A stretch of 64,000 bases of DNA from Rhizobium grahamii (GCF_009498215.1 NZ_CP043498.1:2957501-3021500); one strand, 5' to 3'. Counted from the stretch's first letter, positions 22,134-30,696 are shown. Notes: a model not told the origin generated them from the letters alone. Translations and numbers: made by a program.

Positions 22134-23309
22134 TTAGTTTATGAGCCCGGCAGCCCGCTGCCGGGCTTCTTTGTCGACTGCAAAGACGTCATCCATGGAA
22201 GACGCAGCCGGCAGGCCGGCAAGCTGGTCCATGACCGTTTCGGTAACGTCGGCCATCGACAGGAATGACAGCCGGCCCTCGATGAAGGCCTCGAGCGCCA
22301 CTTCCTTCGCCGCGTTCAGGACGGCACCCTGGACCCCGTCGCGGACCATCGCCAGGCGGGCAAGCCGCAATGCCGGGAATCGTTTCTCGTCGGGCGCCTC
22401 GAAGTCGAGACGCGACAGTTTGGCAAAATCGAGCCGCTCGATCGGCAGGTTGGGACGCAGCGGATGGGCGAGCGCGTAACCGATCGCCGTGCGCATATCA
22501 GGCGCTCCGAGCTGGGCCAGAACCGAACCGTCAGTGTAGCCGACCATCGAATGAATGACCGACTGCGGATGAACGATGACTTCGATCTGCTCCGGCGAAA
22601 GACCGAACAGATGCTTCGCCTCGATCATCTCGAGCGCCTTGTTGAACATCGACGCGCTGTCGATCGAGATCTTCAAACCCATCGACCAGTTAGGATGGGC
22701 GCGCGCGGTCTCCACGGTCACGTTCGCCATCTCCTCGATCGACGAATTGCGGAAAGGGCCGCCCGAAGCCGTCAGAATGATGCGCTCGACAGCGTGACGC
22801 TGGTTCTCTTCCAGAACCTGGAAGATCGCATTGTGCTCGCTATCGACGGGAAGCAGCTTGCCGCCACCGCGACGAACGGAGTCCACGAACAGCCCGCCGG
22901 CGGAAACGAGGCACTCCTTGTTGGCGAGCGCGATATCCGCACCCTTGCGCGCGGCAGCGAGGGTCGGCGCGAGACCCGCCGTCCCGACGATCGCCGCCAT
23001 CACCCATTCGGCCTCGAGATCCGCGGCTTCCATGAGTCCGGTCTGACCCGCGGCGACGGCAATGCCGCTGCCGGCCAACGCACTCTTCAGCGCTTCATAC
23101 TGGCTGTCGCTCGCCGTTACCACCAGCGCCGGTCGCAGTGCCCGGGCCTGGTCGGCCAGCAGCGCGATATTTTCGTTACCGGTAAGCGCGGAGATCTCGA
23201 AATTTTCCGGTCCGCCAAGATGATCCACAACGTCGATCGTGTTCTTGCCGATCGATCCCGTCGAGCCAAATATGCTGAGCCGCCTCGGCGCTTGTCTGCC
23301 CGTGATCAT
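22134..23309 (-). CDS. dxr: 1-deoxy-D-xylulose 5-phosphate reductoisomerase
   Basis: A 391-residue enzyme of the MEP isoprenoid pathway that converts DXP to MEP with NADPH. The NADPH loop IFGSTGSIGKNT is at the N-terminus; LTASGGPFR and SMGLKISIDSASMFNK form the metal and substrate site. The start at 23309 (MITGRQAPRR) places the nucleotide loop at about residue 14. It converges with hemA, and the gap is too short for a separate gene. Confidence 0.95.
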   Translation of the reverse strand: MITGRQAPRRLSIFGSTGSIGKNTIDVVDHLGGPENFEISALTGNENIALLADQARALRPALVVTASDSQYEALKSALAGSGIAVAAGQTGLMEAADLEAEWVMAAIVGTAGLAPTLAAARKGADIALANKECLVSAGGLFVDSVRRGGGKLLPVDSEHNAIFQVLEENQRHAVERIILTASGGPFRNSSIEEMANVTVETARAHPNWSMGLKISIDSASMFNKALEMIEAKHLFGLSPEQIEVIVHPQSVIHSMVGYTDGSVLAQLGAPDMRTAIGYALAHPLRPNLPIERLDFAKLSRLDFEAPDEKRFPALRLARLAMVRDGVQGAVLNAAKEVALEAFIEGRLSFLSMADVTETVMDQLAGLPAASSMDDVFAVDKEARQRAAGLIN

Positions 23310-23436
23310 GCCATTTGCCAGTCGTTTCCGTTTGCGTGAGGCTCTACAGGGGATTGAAAAGTGCAGCAAGTGCGGATGGCATGCAACCAACGTTTAATCG
23401 GCGCGTTCCTGCAATTGGCCAAAGGAGGACAGCGCC

Positions 23437-23703
23437 ATGGTTTTCAAGCCGGGAACCTTTTTCGGAGAGCAGCCGGAAATCGAGGTTGAGTTCAAGAATC
23501 ACGCCAAACTCGAGGAAGATATCGCCAACGCGCTCGCCGTTGCCGGCGGCATAGATGCGGCTGATGTGAACGTGACCGTCGACGGCGCGGGCGTTGTGCT
23601 GAGTGGATCGGTCGCGACACAGGAAGAAATCGCACGAGCTACAGCTGTCGCTGAAGCGATTTCGGGAACCCACCCCGTGCGCAACGATATCGCGATCGGC
23701 TGA
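23437..23703 (+). CDS. BON-domain protein
   Basis: An 88-residue protein consisting almost wholly of one BON domain (about 22-86), with the pattern VEFKNHAKLEEDIANAL, VNVTVDGAGVVLSGSV and AEAISGTHPVRNDIAI. BON domains are thought to bind phospholipids or act in osmotic-shock protection. There is no signal peptide, so the protein may be cytoplasmic. AAAGGAGG lies just upstream of the ATG. Confidence 0.85.
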   Translation: MVFKPGTFFGEQPEIEVEFKNHAKLEEDIANALAVAGGIDAADVNVTVDGAGVVLSGSVATQEEIARATAVAEAISGTHPVRNDIAIG

Positions 23704-23733
23704 AAACAGCTAAGCGCACAGCCTACTGATCAC

Positions 23734-23886
23734 CTAGCCGGCAAAGCGCTCGACGAGAAAGGTCGAGCCGGCGACGCGGTCAGTTTTGGGCGTCGTTATC
23801 GGACCGGAGGAATTGTAGGCCGTTGCCAACAGCAAGCCGCTTGCAATGATATAGGCGACGGCCAGAAGAGCCAATTTCGTACGCAT
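23734..23886 (-). CDS. Short membrane or secreted peptide, unknown
   Basis: A 50-residue frame starting MRTKLALLAVAYIIASGLLL, a classical signal or single membrane segment, followed by a short polar tail ending FLVERFAG. The ATG at 23886 has AGGAG nine bases upstream. No family is recognised. The good ribosome site and hydrophobic N-terminus support translation, but it is short. Confidence 0.55.
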   Translation of the reverse strand: MRTKLALLAVAYIIASGLLLATAYNSSGPITTPKTDRVAGSTFLVERFAG

Positions 23887-23999
23887 GGCGAACACTCCTA
23901 TTTTCCGAGAAAACGCGAGAACGGAGTGAAAGTTCCTGGCGCTCAACATCGCTTCGGTGATGGACTGGACGAGGTAGAAACGGCGACTTCAAATGCAGA

Positions 24000-24021
24000 A
24001 AAGCCGCGAAACCGCGGCTTT
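24000..24021 (-). terminator. Intrinsic terminator after the DUF992 gene
   Basis: An AAAGCCGCG / CGCGGCTTT hairpin, followed on the minus strand by TTTTC, lies 28 bases past the stop of the DUF992 gene. Confidence 0.75.
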
Positions 24022-24048
24022 CCTTTATCGAAGCTCTCAGCGGAGAGA

Positions 24049-24567
24049 TCAGCCAGCTGGCGTCAGTGTTACCGACGTACCGGTCGCCGCCACGTTGAGG
24101 CCGAGCTGGCCAGTCAGGCTGATCATCTGCAGGTGGATCGAGCCGGAAGTGCCGCCGACAAGGATGTTGGTCCCGATGCCTGCAGCCAGGGTCGCCTCGG
24201 CCGTCGCGCCCTGATAGAGGCCGCCGAGCGAACCGCGATGATACCCCGATGTCGGTGCGAAGACTGCCCAGACGAGGCGGCCGCGCGTGGTGAAGCCGAT
24301 ATCGACACCCAACTTGCGGATCTCACCCGTGTAGCGATCCTGTGCCTCGGAGCTTGAGGTCGGCGTGAAAACGCAATCGATGGTCTTGGAAGATGCGAGA
24401 ACATAGCCGACGCCGCCGCCGATATCGCAGGTCAGCATGCCGATCTTTACGCCCCCGCTGACATCCGGCTGCTGGTACGTGGTCACCAGATCCGCTGCGA
24501 TAGCGCCCGTGGCCAGAGTCTGTGCCACAGATGCTGCAGCAAGGATCGTTGCGATTTTCTTTTTCAT
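24049..24567 (-). CDS. DUF992-family secreted protein
   Basis: A 172-residue protein with a signal peptide (MKKKIATILAAASVAQTLATGAIAA). The mature part carries the DUF992 pattern: KIGMLTCDIGGGVGYVLASSKTIDC, then a beta-rich stretch with YTGEIRKLGVDIGFT and LVWAVFAPT. It is probably periplasmic, with one disulfide between the two cysteines. The function of the family is unknown; copies are frequent in rhizobia. Confidence 0.87.
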   Translation of the reverse strand: MKKKIATILAAASVAQTLATGAIAADLVTTYQQPDVSGGVKIGMLTCDIGGGVGYVLASSKTIDCVFTPTSSSEAQDRYTGEIRKLGVDIGFTTRGRLVWAVFAPTSGYHRGSLGGLYQGATAEATLAAGIGTNILVGGTSGSIHLQMISLTGQLGLNVAATGTSVTLTPAG

Positions 24568-24901
24568 GGTCGTCTCCTTGTCGTCTGCTGGGAACATAGT
24601 GCCTTGTTATAATTTACCAAGCCCAGCGCGTTAATCCGAATCAAAGTGACGAAACAAGTGGTATCCGATTACGCCAAAAGGTGGACCGTTCCGACACGGC
24701 ATGGCGCCTTTGACGATCCGGCGATCGGCATTCCACAACAAGCGATACCGCAAACCTCCCCTGACAATCAGCCGTCGTTGCTCCTATATAAGCGTCAACG
24801 ATCTGCCGCCGATCGAACGCTTGCGCATGATCCCCGCCAGGAATGTCTGGACAGTGCTCTCTGGCTCGTCGCGGCGGCAGGTCAGAAACAGGAGAAACCC
24901 T
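24568..24901. other. Intergenic region between DUF992 gene and msrB
   Basis: This 334-base gap separates divergent genes and should hold both promoters. A TATATAAG string near 24785 could be a -10 region for msrB, but no matching -35 is clear. I see no RNA gene or convincing small frame. Confidence 0.5.
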
Positions 24902-25348
24902 ATGCAGTCTTACAGCAAGAGTGCCGAAGCAATCTCGAAGCTGTCGCCCGAGCAGTATCGCGTTACGCAGCAGGCGGGCACGGAACGGCCCGGCACCGGC
25001 GAATATCTTCATAACAAGGAGCCCGGCATCTACGTCGATATCGTCTCCGGCGAACCGCTGTTCGCCTCGGCGGACAAGTACGAATCCGGATGTGGTTGGC
25101 CAAGCTTCACGAAGCCCATCGAAGGGCCCAATGTGAAGGAACTGCACGACGCATCACACGGGATGGTCCGCACCGAGGTGCGCTCGCTTCACGGCGACAG
25201 CCATCTGGGCCATGTATTCCCCGACGGCCCGCTCGATCGCGGCGGGCTGCGCTATTGCATCAATTCGGCATCCCTGCGCTTCGTCCATCGTGACCAGATG
25301 GAAGCTGAGGGGTATGGAGCCTATCTGGATCAAGTGGAGGACGTTTAA
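24902..25348 (+). CDS. msrB: Peptide-methionine (R)-S-oxide reductase MsrB
   Basis: A 148-residue repair enzyme for methionine-R-sulfoxide. The fold marks are [24 protein letters not shown] and the catalytic cysteine in [11 protein letters not shown]. The two CxxC zinc motifs found in many MsrB proteins are missing; the corresponding part reads [17 protein letters not shown], so it is a zinc-free form. The start at 24902 follows CAGGAGAAACCCT. It overlaps msrA by one base (TAATG). Confidence 0.94.
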   Translation: MQSYSKSAEAISKLSPEQYRVTQQAGTERPGTGEYLHNKEPGIYVDIVSGEPLFASADKYESGCGWPSFTKPIEGPNVKELHDASHGMVRTEVRSLHGDSHLGHVFPDGPLDRGGLRYCINSASLRFVHRDQMEAEGYGAYLDQVEDV

Positions 25349-25866
25349 TGACGACGGAACGCGCAGTACTCGCAGGCGGTTGCTTCTGGGGCATGCAGGA
25401 TCTCATTCGCCGCTTCGACGGTGTCATTTCGACCCGCGTCGGCTATTCCGGCGGCGAGGTTCCGAATGCGACCTACCGCAACCACGGAAACCATGCCGAA
25501 GCGATCGAAATCATCTTCGATCCGGCCAAGACCAGCTTCCGCGATCTTCTGGAATTCTTCTTCCAGATCCACGATCCGTCCACGATCGATCGGCAGGGTA
25601 ACGACCGGGGCGCCAGCTATCGCTCCGCGATCTTCTACACCAGCCCGGAGCAGAAGAAGGTGGCCGAGGACACCATCGCCGATGTCGACGCCTCAGGTCT
25701 GTGGCCGGGCAAGGTTGTCACCGAAGTCACTCCGGTGAGCGATTTCTGGGAGGCCGAGCCTGAGCACCAGGACTATCTCGAGCGCATTCCGAATGGTTAC
25801 ACCTGCCACTTCGCGCGCCCCGGCTGGAAGCTGCCCAAGCGGCAGGTCGATCGCCAGGCGTCCTGA
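25348..25866 (+). CDS. msrA: Peptide-methionine (S)-S-oxide reductase MsrA
   Basis: A 172-residue repair enzyme for methionine-S-sulfoxide, with the catalytic GCFWG motif at about residues 10-14 and the family segments [18 protein letters not shown] and [16 protein letters not shown]. It is translated with msrB (overlapping stop and start), giving reduction of both sulfoxide isomers. A strong intrinsic terminator follows. Confidence 0.95.
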   Translation: MTTERAVLAGGCFWGMQDLIRRFDGVISTRVGYSGGEVPNATYRNHGNHAEAIEIIFDPAKTSFRDLLEFFFQIHDPSTIDRQGNDRGASYRSAIFYTSPEQKKVAEDTIADVDASGLWPGKVVTEVTPVSDFWEAEPEHQDYLERIPNGYTCHFARPGWKLPKRQVDRQAS

Positions 25867-25902
25867 GACGGAAACGGACATCACTGCGACATGCAAATAA
25901 GC

Positions 25903-25924
25903 AAGGCGGGCCGCGGCCCGCCTT
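25903..25924 (+). terminator. Intrinsic terminator after msrBA
   Basis: A GC-rich palindrome AAGGCGGGCC / GGCCCGCCTT is followed by TTCTTTT. It sits between msrA and the convergent LysR gene and may serve both. Confidence 0.85.
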
Positions 25925-25942
25925 TTCTTTTGGACTTGCAGG

Positions 25943-26830
25943 TCAATTGCCGGCGATGTCCTTCAGCCGCGCCGCCAGAAACTCCACGCAGAGGCGAACC
26001 TTCGCGGCCGTCAGCCGGTTGTGCGGAAACACCGCATGAATGGGTGCGGCCGGCAACAAGACATCAGGAAGCACCACCTCTAGCTGATCAGACTTGATGT
26101 CGTCCCGAACATCCCAGATCGATTTCAGGATCAGCCCGGCGCCTCCAAGCGCCCATCGATGCGCGAGCTCTCCGTTGTTGGTGCTCAGCACGCCTTTGAC
26201 GTTGACGCTGCGGCCATCGGCAAAGATCCAGTGAGTGTTCGGCGGATCGCCGAAGGTGATCGCGGCGTGGCCGGCCAAGTCCTCCAGCGTTTCCGGTCGT
26301 CCATAGCGGTCGAGATAGGACGGCGAAGCGCATATGACCCGCCGGTTCGGGGCCAGCTGCCGCGCGATCAGGCTTGAATCGGCAAGAGCGCCGAAGCGGA
26401 TCGCAAGATCGTAGCCGCGCTCGACGATGTTGGCGACACCATCCTCTGTATCGAGATGAACATGCAGTCCCGGATGCCGCGCCTGAAATTCCTGAAGCAG
26501 CGGCGCCAGCCAGCGGCACCCGAACGCAAAGGTCGACGTGACCCTGAGAAGCCCAAGCGCGGAATCCCTGCCGCTCGTCACCTCGGTCTCGGCATCGTCG
26601 ATCTCCGCAAGAATGCGGACACAGCGGGCATGGAAGCGTGCGCCTTCTTCCGTCAACGTCAGCGACCGTGTCGTCCTGTTGAACAGCCGGACGCCCAGGC
26701 GCGCCTCCAGTCGGGTCAGCTTGCGGCTGACGACCGTCAGCGAAAGCCGCAGTTCTCGCGCCGCAGCCGACAGGCTGCCAGCTTCAGCCACGCGAACAAA
26801 CACCAGCATATCCAGAAGATTGTCGCTCAT
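25943..26830 (-). CDS. LysR-family transcriptional regulator
   Basis: A 295-residue regulator with an N-terminal winged helix (about 1-60, GSLSAAARELRLSLTVVSRKLTRLEARLGVRLFNRTTRSLTLT) and a periplasmic-binding-like effector domain from about 90. The start at 26830 (MSDNLLDML) fits the family. It is divergent from the short-chain dehydrogenase at 26944, the usual place for the target of a LysR regulator. The inducer is unknown. Confidence 0.9.
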   Translation of the reverse strand: MSDNLLDMLVFVRVAEAGSLSAAARELRLSLTVVSRKLTRLEARLGVRLFNRTTRSLTLTEEGARFHARCVRILAEIDDAETEVTSGRDSALGLLRVTSTFAFGCRWLAPLLQEFQARHPGLHVHLDTEDGVANIVERGYDLAIRFGALADSSLIARQLAPNRRVICASPSYLDRYGRPETLEDLAGHAAITFGDPPNTHWIFADGRSVNVKGVLSTNNGELAHRWALGGAGLILKSIWDVRDDIKSDQLEVVLPDVLLPAAPIHAVFPHNRLTAAKVRLCVEFLAARLKDIAGN

Positions 26831-26943
26831 ATTCTTGCTGTTACAGCAAGAGATAGTCGCCAACAATGGCTATTCTTGCCGAAGAGGCGATAGGCTATGT
26901 TCGCAAATAACGAAACGCGGTCATCGCAGGAAAGGATCGGCAG

Positions 26944-27657
26944 ATGGCATCGATTGCAGGAAAAAGAGTACTCGTTGTCGGCGGCAGCTCAGGCATCGGC
27001 TTTGCAGTGGCCGCACAGGCGGTAGAGGCCGGCGCCGAAGTGACGATCGCTTCGCGGTCTCAGGAAAAGCTGTCCGAAGCCGCCCGTGAACTAGGAGGCA
27101 AGGTGCAGACCGCCGTCCTGGATACCGGCGACGAAGCATCGATCGATACGTTCTTCGCAAGCGATGCACCTTGGGATCATGTCGTGATCTCGGCCGCGCA
27201 GACTCCGAGCGGCCCGGTCCGCAAGCTGCCGCTCGAAGACGCCAAGCGCGCCATGGAAAGCAAGTTCTGGGGCGCCTATCGGATAGCCCGCGCCGCGCGC
27301 TTCACCGAACGAGGCTCGCTGACCTTCATCTCGGGCTTCCTGAGCGAACGCCCGTCGGCAAATTCCGTCCTTCAGGGTGCGATCAACGCAGCCCTTGAAT
27401 CACTTGGCCGCGGCTTGGCACTCGAACTTTCGCCGGTGCGCGTGAACGCCGTGTCGCCCGGCCTGATCGACACGCCGCTATGGTCGAAGATGGATGCTGG
27501 CACCCGCCAGGCAATGTTCGAGCGTGTCGGCGCGAGCCTGCCGGCCAAGACGATCGGGCATTCTGAAGACATCGCCAACGCCGTGCTCTTCGCCATGACG
27601 ACGCCGTTCGCAACCGGCTCGACCATCCGTGTCGATGGCGGCGGCGTGATCGGATGA
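26944..27657 (+). CDS. Short-chain dehydrogenase/reductase
   Basis: A 237-residue NAD(P)-dependent oxidoreductase. The cofactor loop is VVGGSSGIGFAVA. The usual Tyr-x-x-x-Lys catalytic pair is not evident: in its place is SANSVLQGAINAALESL, so this belongs to the divergent group whose YxxxK tyrosine is replaced, and its activity is uncertain. The C-terminal GSTIRVDGGGVIG is standard. It is divergent from the LysR gene and followed after four bases by a VOC-family gene. Confidence 0.88.
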   Translation: MASIAGKRVLVVGGSSGIGFAVAAQAVEAGAEVTIASRSQEKLSEAARELGGKVQTAVLDTGDEASIDTFFASDAPWDHVVISAAQTPSGPVRKLPLEDAKRAMESKFWGAYRIARAARFTERGSLTFISGFLSERPSANSVLQGAINAALESLGRGLALELSPVRVNAVSPGLIDTPLWSKMDAGTRQAMFERVGASLPAKTIGHSEDIANAVLFAMTTPFATGSTIRVDGGGVIG

Positions 27658-27661
27658 GCCG

Positions 27662-28030
27662 ATGGACATCGATCATGTAACACTCCGGACCGCCGACCTC
27701 GAAGGCACGCGCGCGTTTCTCCAAACGCTGCTCGGCCTCGAGCCGGGGTTCCGGCCCGACTTCCCCTTCCCCGGCTATTGGCTCTATCGCAGCGGCGATC
27801 CGATCGTTCATCTTATCCCGGGTGGTGGAAGCCCCGTCGACCGGGCGGCTGAAACGATCGACCACGTGGCTTTCAGGCTGGACGGCTACGACGCATTCCG
27901 CGCCCGCCTCGACACGGAGTCGATCACCTATTCGACGATGGATCTTCCTGAACTTGGCGAGCGTCGCCTGTTCGTTCGCACGCCGGGTGGAATCCTGATC
28001 GAACTCGTCTTCCGCACCGCAATTGTTTAA
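27662..28030 (+). CDS. VOC-superfamily (glyoxalase/bleomycin-resistance fold) protein
   Basis: A 122-residue protein with the paired beta-alpha-beta-beta-beta modules of the VOC fold. DHVTLRTADLEGTRAFLQTLLGL opens the first half, IDHVAFRLDGYDAFRARL the second, and RTPGGILIELVF carries the last metal-ligand glutamate. Likely metal ligands are His5, His of VHLIP, His of DHVAF and Glu of IELVF. The reaction is unknown. It follows the dehydrogenase closely and probably belongs to the same LysR-controlled unit. Confidence 0.83.
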   Translation: MDIDHVTLRTADLEGTRAFLQTLLGLEPGFRPDFPFPGYWLYRSGDPIVHLIPGGGSPVDRAAETIDHVAFRLDGYDAFRARLDTESITYSTMDLPELGERRLFVRTPGGILIELVFRTAIV

Positions 28031-28065
28031 AGCAGGCCGGACGCGAGTCGAAGGAGCGGTGCGGC

Positions 28066-28284
28066 ATGGCAAAAGACAAGACGATGGCATCGCTGGTGCA
28101 GACGCTGGCCGAAATGCCGAAACGGGATAACAGCGCCTATCACAAGGCGATGGCAGAAGCCCGCCGTGCCTTCGAGGAAGCCGAAGCGACCCTCGGTGGC
28201 CCCGTCCAGGTCCGGATGAAGACCAAGCAGAAGCGAAACGGCGACTACGTCGTCAAATGGACGTTCCGCCGCGAGGACGAATAG
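28066..28284 (+). CDS. Small conserved protein of unknown function
   Basis: A 72-residue, highly charged protein. A helical segment (AYHKAMAEARRAFEEAEATLGG) precedes a beta-like tail, VQVRMKTKQKRNGDYVVKWTFRRE. No signal or membrane segment is seen. AAGGAGCGG lies shortly before the ATG. I do not recognise the family. Confidence 0.65.
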   Translation: MAKDKTMASLVQTLAEMPKRDNSAYHKAMAEARRAFEEAEATLGGPVQVRMKTKQKRNGDYVVKWTFRREDE

Positions 28285-28414
28285 CCAGTTCTACCGCTCG
28301 CGCCGACGATCCGCAGCGTTGACGAAAAGCCGCCGGCCATGCAACCAACGCAGCGCAAGAAAGTTCAGTCCGGCGACGAGCACTTGCCGGCGAAAAGCGA
28401 TGGGATGGGACGGA

Positions 28415-28975
28415 ATGCAGAAATCGGAATGGCGTGCAGATCCACTGACCTGGGGAACCGGCGCAAAAATCTTCGAGGTCTTCCTCGAGCCGACGTGCCC
28501 TTACTCCGTCAGGGCCTTCCGCAAGCTCGATGAGCTCCTAGCCGTATCAGGCGAGGACAACATCTCCATCAAGATCCGCCTGCAATCACAGCCCTGGCAC
28601 ATGTTCTCAGGCGTCATCGTTCGCTGCATTCTGGCGGCATCGACGCTCGAAGCCGGCAAGGAAGCGGCAAAGGCCGTTCTGTCAGCTGTCGGAGATCACC
28701 GCGAGGAATTCGAATTCACCAGCCACTGCGGTGGCCCCAACCTCGACGCCACGCCGAACGACATCATCAAGCGCATCGAAAACTATAGTGGACTGGCACT
28801 CGCCGATGCCTTCGCAATTCCCGACCTCGACCGGGAAATCAAGTGGCACAGCCGCTATGCCCGTCAGAACGGCATCCACGTCTCGCCAACCTTCATGATC
28901 GACGGCATCGTCCAGGCCGACATGAGCAGCGGCGATGACGTCTCTGCCTGGCGTGAGCGATTGCTTCCCCGCTGA
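28415..28975 (+). CDS. DsbA/thioredoxin-fold protein
   Basis: A 186-residue thioredoxin-like protein. It has the strand and helix start VFLEPTCPYSVRAFRKLDEL, with a single active-site-type cysteine in CPYS rather than CxxC, and the cis-proline loop VSPTFMIDG near the C-terminus. No signal peptide is visible from the start at 28415, so it is probably cytosolic, perhaps a DsbA-like isomerase or reductase. The longer in-frame start at 28319 adds a basic, low-complexity stretch and is less likely. Confidence 0.8.
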   Translation: MQKSEWRADPLTWGTGAKIFEVFLEPTCPYSVRAFRKLDELLAVSGEDNISIKIRLQSQPWHMFSGVIVRCILAASTLEAGKEAAKAVLSAVGDHREEFEFTSHCGGPNLDATPNDIIKRIENYSGLALADAFAIPDLDREIKWHSRYARQNGIHVSPTFMIDGIVQADMSSGDDVSAWRERLLPR

Positions 28976-29025
28976 CGACAGTGTCGCGGCGCCTGTTACG
29001 CGCGTCGCGATCCTGCCCCTATCCG

Positions 29026-29241
29026 CTATGCCCCGAGAATGGCATCGATCTCGGCGATAAGCGCTGCATAGGTCGCGATATGCCGGTGATACTCGGCCTT
29101 GATCTCCTCGGTGATATCGGTCAGCGGCCCACCGCCTTCCTGCCGAAAATGACGCGCGTCCTTTTCGTCCATGAGGCGGATTTTCTCCTCATGCTCCGCA
29201 ACCCTCGTCCGATACTGTTCGCGAATGTCTGCCAGACCCAT
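29026..29241 (-). CDS. Small helical protein of unknown function
   Basis: A 71-residue, mostly helical acidic protein (IREQYRTRVAEHEEKIRLMDEKDARHF, then EEIKAEYHRHIATYAALIAEIDAIL). It may form a short coiled coil. AGGAGCTTGAG precedes the ATG at 29241. No function can be assigned. It converges with the thioredoxin-fold gene. Confidence 0.65.
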   Translation of the reverse strand: MGLADIREQYRTRVAEHEEKIRLMDEKDARHFRQEGGGPLTDITEEIKAEYHRHIATYAALIAEIDAILGA

Positions 29242-29521
29242 CTCAAGCTCCTGTGTTCTCTAAGACGATATCTAGGCGCCGATCCGCAAATGGCCGCTGG
29301 CTGCGACAAAAAACGCTGCGGCGGCGCAGTAGGGCAATATAGAGGGTGCTTGAGAAGACCCAAAACGCTGCACAATCGCGGCGCAAAAGACGACCGTGGC
29401 AATGTCTACAAGATGCTGTTCTAAGTCCGGGCGAAACCGCCGCCACAAAGAAGGAGGGATAATTTCAGGCTTCTCCGCCCATCAACAGAGCGACAACATC
29501 CAAGTAGGCCTTTGATTTTAA

Positions 29522-29821
29522 TGGTGTCCACGAGAGGATTCGAACCTCCGACCCCAGGATTCATACCACTTCGGCTTTAGCCGCCGCCCGAGGGCGTTCG
29601 TGGTCTGGACTGTCCCTTCACCATGGGCCGAAGCCTTTAGGTGCTACCCATCCAGTCTCTACACCTTCAACGGATTTCTCCGAAGCTTGGCTCGGGATTG
29701 GCATGCCGAGAGTTCAGCGAAGCGTTCCCCGACTTTGAGTAGATCGACTACGCTCTTTCGTTGCGTAGCCCCCAATTTAAAACCAGGAATCCTGTGCTCT
29801 ATCCTGCTGAGCTACGTGGAC
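29522..29821 (-). tRNA. tRNA-Arg(CCU) interrupted by a group I intron
   Basis: The two exons are 29785-29821 (37 nt) and 29522-29561 (40 nt). Spliced together they give a standard tRNA: acceptor GTCCACG / CGTGGAC, D arm GCTC...GAGC, anticodon arm CAGGA-TTCCTAA-TCCTG with anticodon CCT, T arm GGAGGTTCGAATCCTC, and an encoded CCA end. The intron lies within the anticodon loop directly after the last anticodon base. Ordinary tRNA searches may miss the gene. A self-splicing intron in this same tRNA is known from Agrobacterium tumefaciens. Confidence 0.93.
29562..29784 (-). other. Group I self-splicing intron (223 nt) in tRNA-Arg(CCU)
   Basis: The 5' exon ends in U (ATTCCT) and the intron ends in G (GTGGTATG), as group I splicing requires. 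The intron starts GGTTTTAAATTGGGG, which can supply the internal guide. A GAGACTGG segment and a later GGGACAGTCC segment can form P7, the guanosine-binding helix. No homing-endonuclease frame is present. The size and location match the small IC3-type tRNA introns of alphaproteobacteria; the subclass is inferred. Confidence 0.87.
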
Positions 29822-30134
29822 AAACTGTTCATTTGCTGGAGGTTCGTACCCCAAGCGGACAGGAATATCAACACCAAGATCGACACCACGCTAGGGACTT
29901 AACGCCTGTTGCTAGCCAGCAATAACAAAGGCCGGACCAAGCTGTCGGTGCCAACAGATGCCATCGCAGCAAGCTTCCTGGGCGAAGCGGGAATGTTAGT
30001 GGTCGCCGAAACTCATGCCGCCAATAGGTCCATTCGACGGTAAGAGCGCCGTCGTCTTTTCGTTCCACAACCGAGCTTCGACGTCAGCTATCGGCCAGCC
30101 CGAAGCCGACACTCGATGCGGTGGCCTCTCACCT
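29822..30134. other. Intergenic region between tRNA-Arg and the arsenic cluster
   Basis: This 313-base stretch has no gene I can support. A 40-codon open stretch on the plus strand (about 29920-30043) and a 66-codon one on the minus strand lack good ribosome sites. It could be a decayed gene or an island junction. The promoter for the tRNA must lie at its left end. Confidence 0.4.
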
Positions 30135-30653
30135 CTATGCGCAACACGCCGCGGCGGTGGACGGTCGGCAACAGGAGGCGGCTGGGGACTGCTCTGCCAA
30201 CCACTTATCACGCGGCTTGCAACTCGAAGGACGGGGGGCCAATGCAACAATCAGCGAATTGTCGACTCGCGCTGGGCTACTCGCACGGAAGAGCTGTATG
30301 GGCCCCACGCCGTCGCTTACTTCGAACGTCAGTTTCGCCGAGCCGTCGAGGCCGACGTGTTCGGATACCTTGCGTATGATCGCGGCGAACTTTCCGCCTG
30401 GCATGTGAGATCGGCCGTCCTCGTCGATATCCCAGAGCTGCACAAAAATTTCGGACCAGGCTTCTGGGTTCGCGCCGCAGTCGAGCGCCGAGAACTGGCC
30501 GGCCTTCACTTCGGTGACGTGATATCCGCCTTTGATTTCGCGGCCTACGTAAGTGAAGATGAGCGGAAGATCAGGACTCCTGGCGATACACGACAGAAGG
30601 TCTCCGAGGGTGATGTCCGAATCCGCCAAATCGGTCTTGATGATCGAGTTCAT
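30135..30653 (-). CDS. DUF6428-family protein of the arsenic cluster
   Basis: A 172-residue protein. The body has FTYVGREIKGGYHVTEVKAG, SALDCGANPEAWSEIFVQLWD and HMPGGKFAAIIRKVSEHV, a pattern I associate with proteins found beside ars operons and now grouped as DUF6428. The tail is cysteine-rich (SSCKPRDKW, then ASCCRPSTAAACCA), suggesting binding of trivalent arsenic or another soft metal. It is divergent from arsR across 43 bases. The biochemical role is unknown; the family name is from memory and was not checked by a search. Confidence 0.75.
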   Translation of the reverse strand: MNSIIKTDLADSDITLGDLLSCIARSPDLPLIFTYVGREIKGGYHVTEVKAGQFSALDCGANPEAWSEIFVQLWDIDEDGRSHMPGGKFAAIIRKVSEHVGLDGSAKLTFEVSDGVGPIQLFRASSPARVDNSLIVALAPRPSSCKPRDKWLAEQSPAASCCRPSTAAACCA

Positions 30654-30670
30654 ATCCGATACTCCTCTGA

Positions 30671-30694
30671 TTCAATGCTTCAAGGAATATTGAA
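30671..30694. promoter_or_regulatory. Inverted repeat upstream of arsR, probable ArsR operator
   Basis: TTCAAT and ATTGAA arms flank a 12-base spacer, ending two bases before the arsR ATG at 30697 and 18 bases from the divergent DUF6428 start. ArsR proteins bind A/T-rich dyads of this type; repression of both genes from one site is inferred. Confidence 0.6.
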
Positions 30695-30696
30695 AT

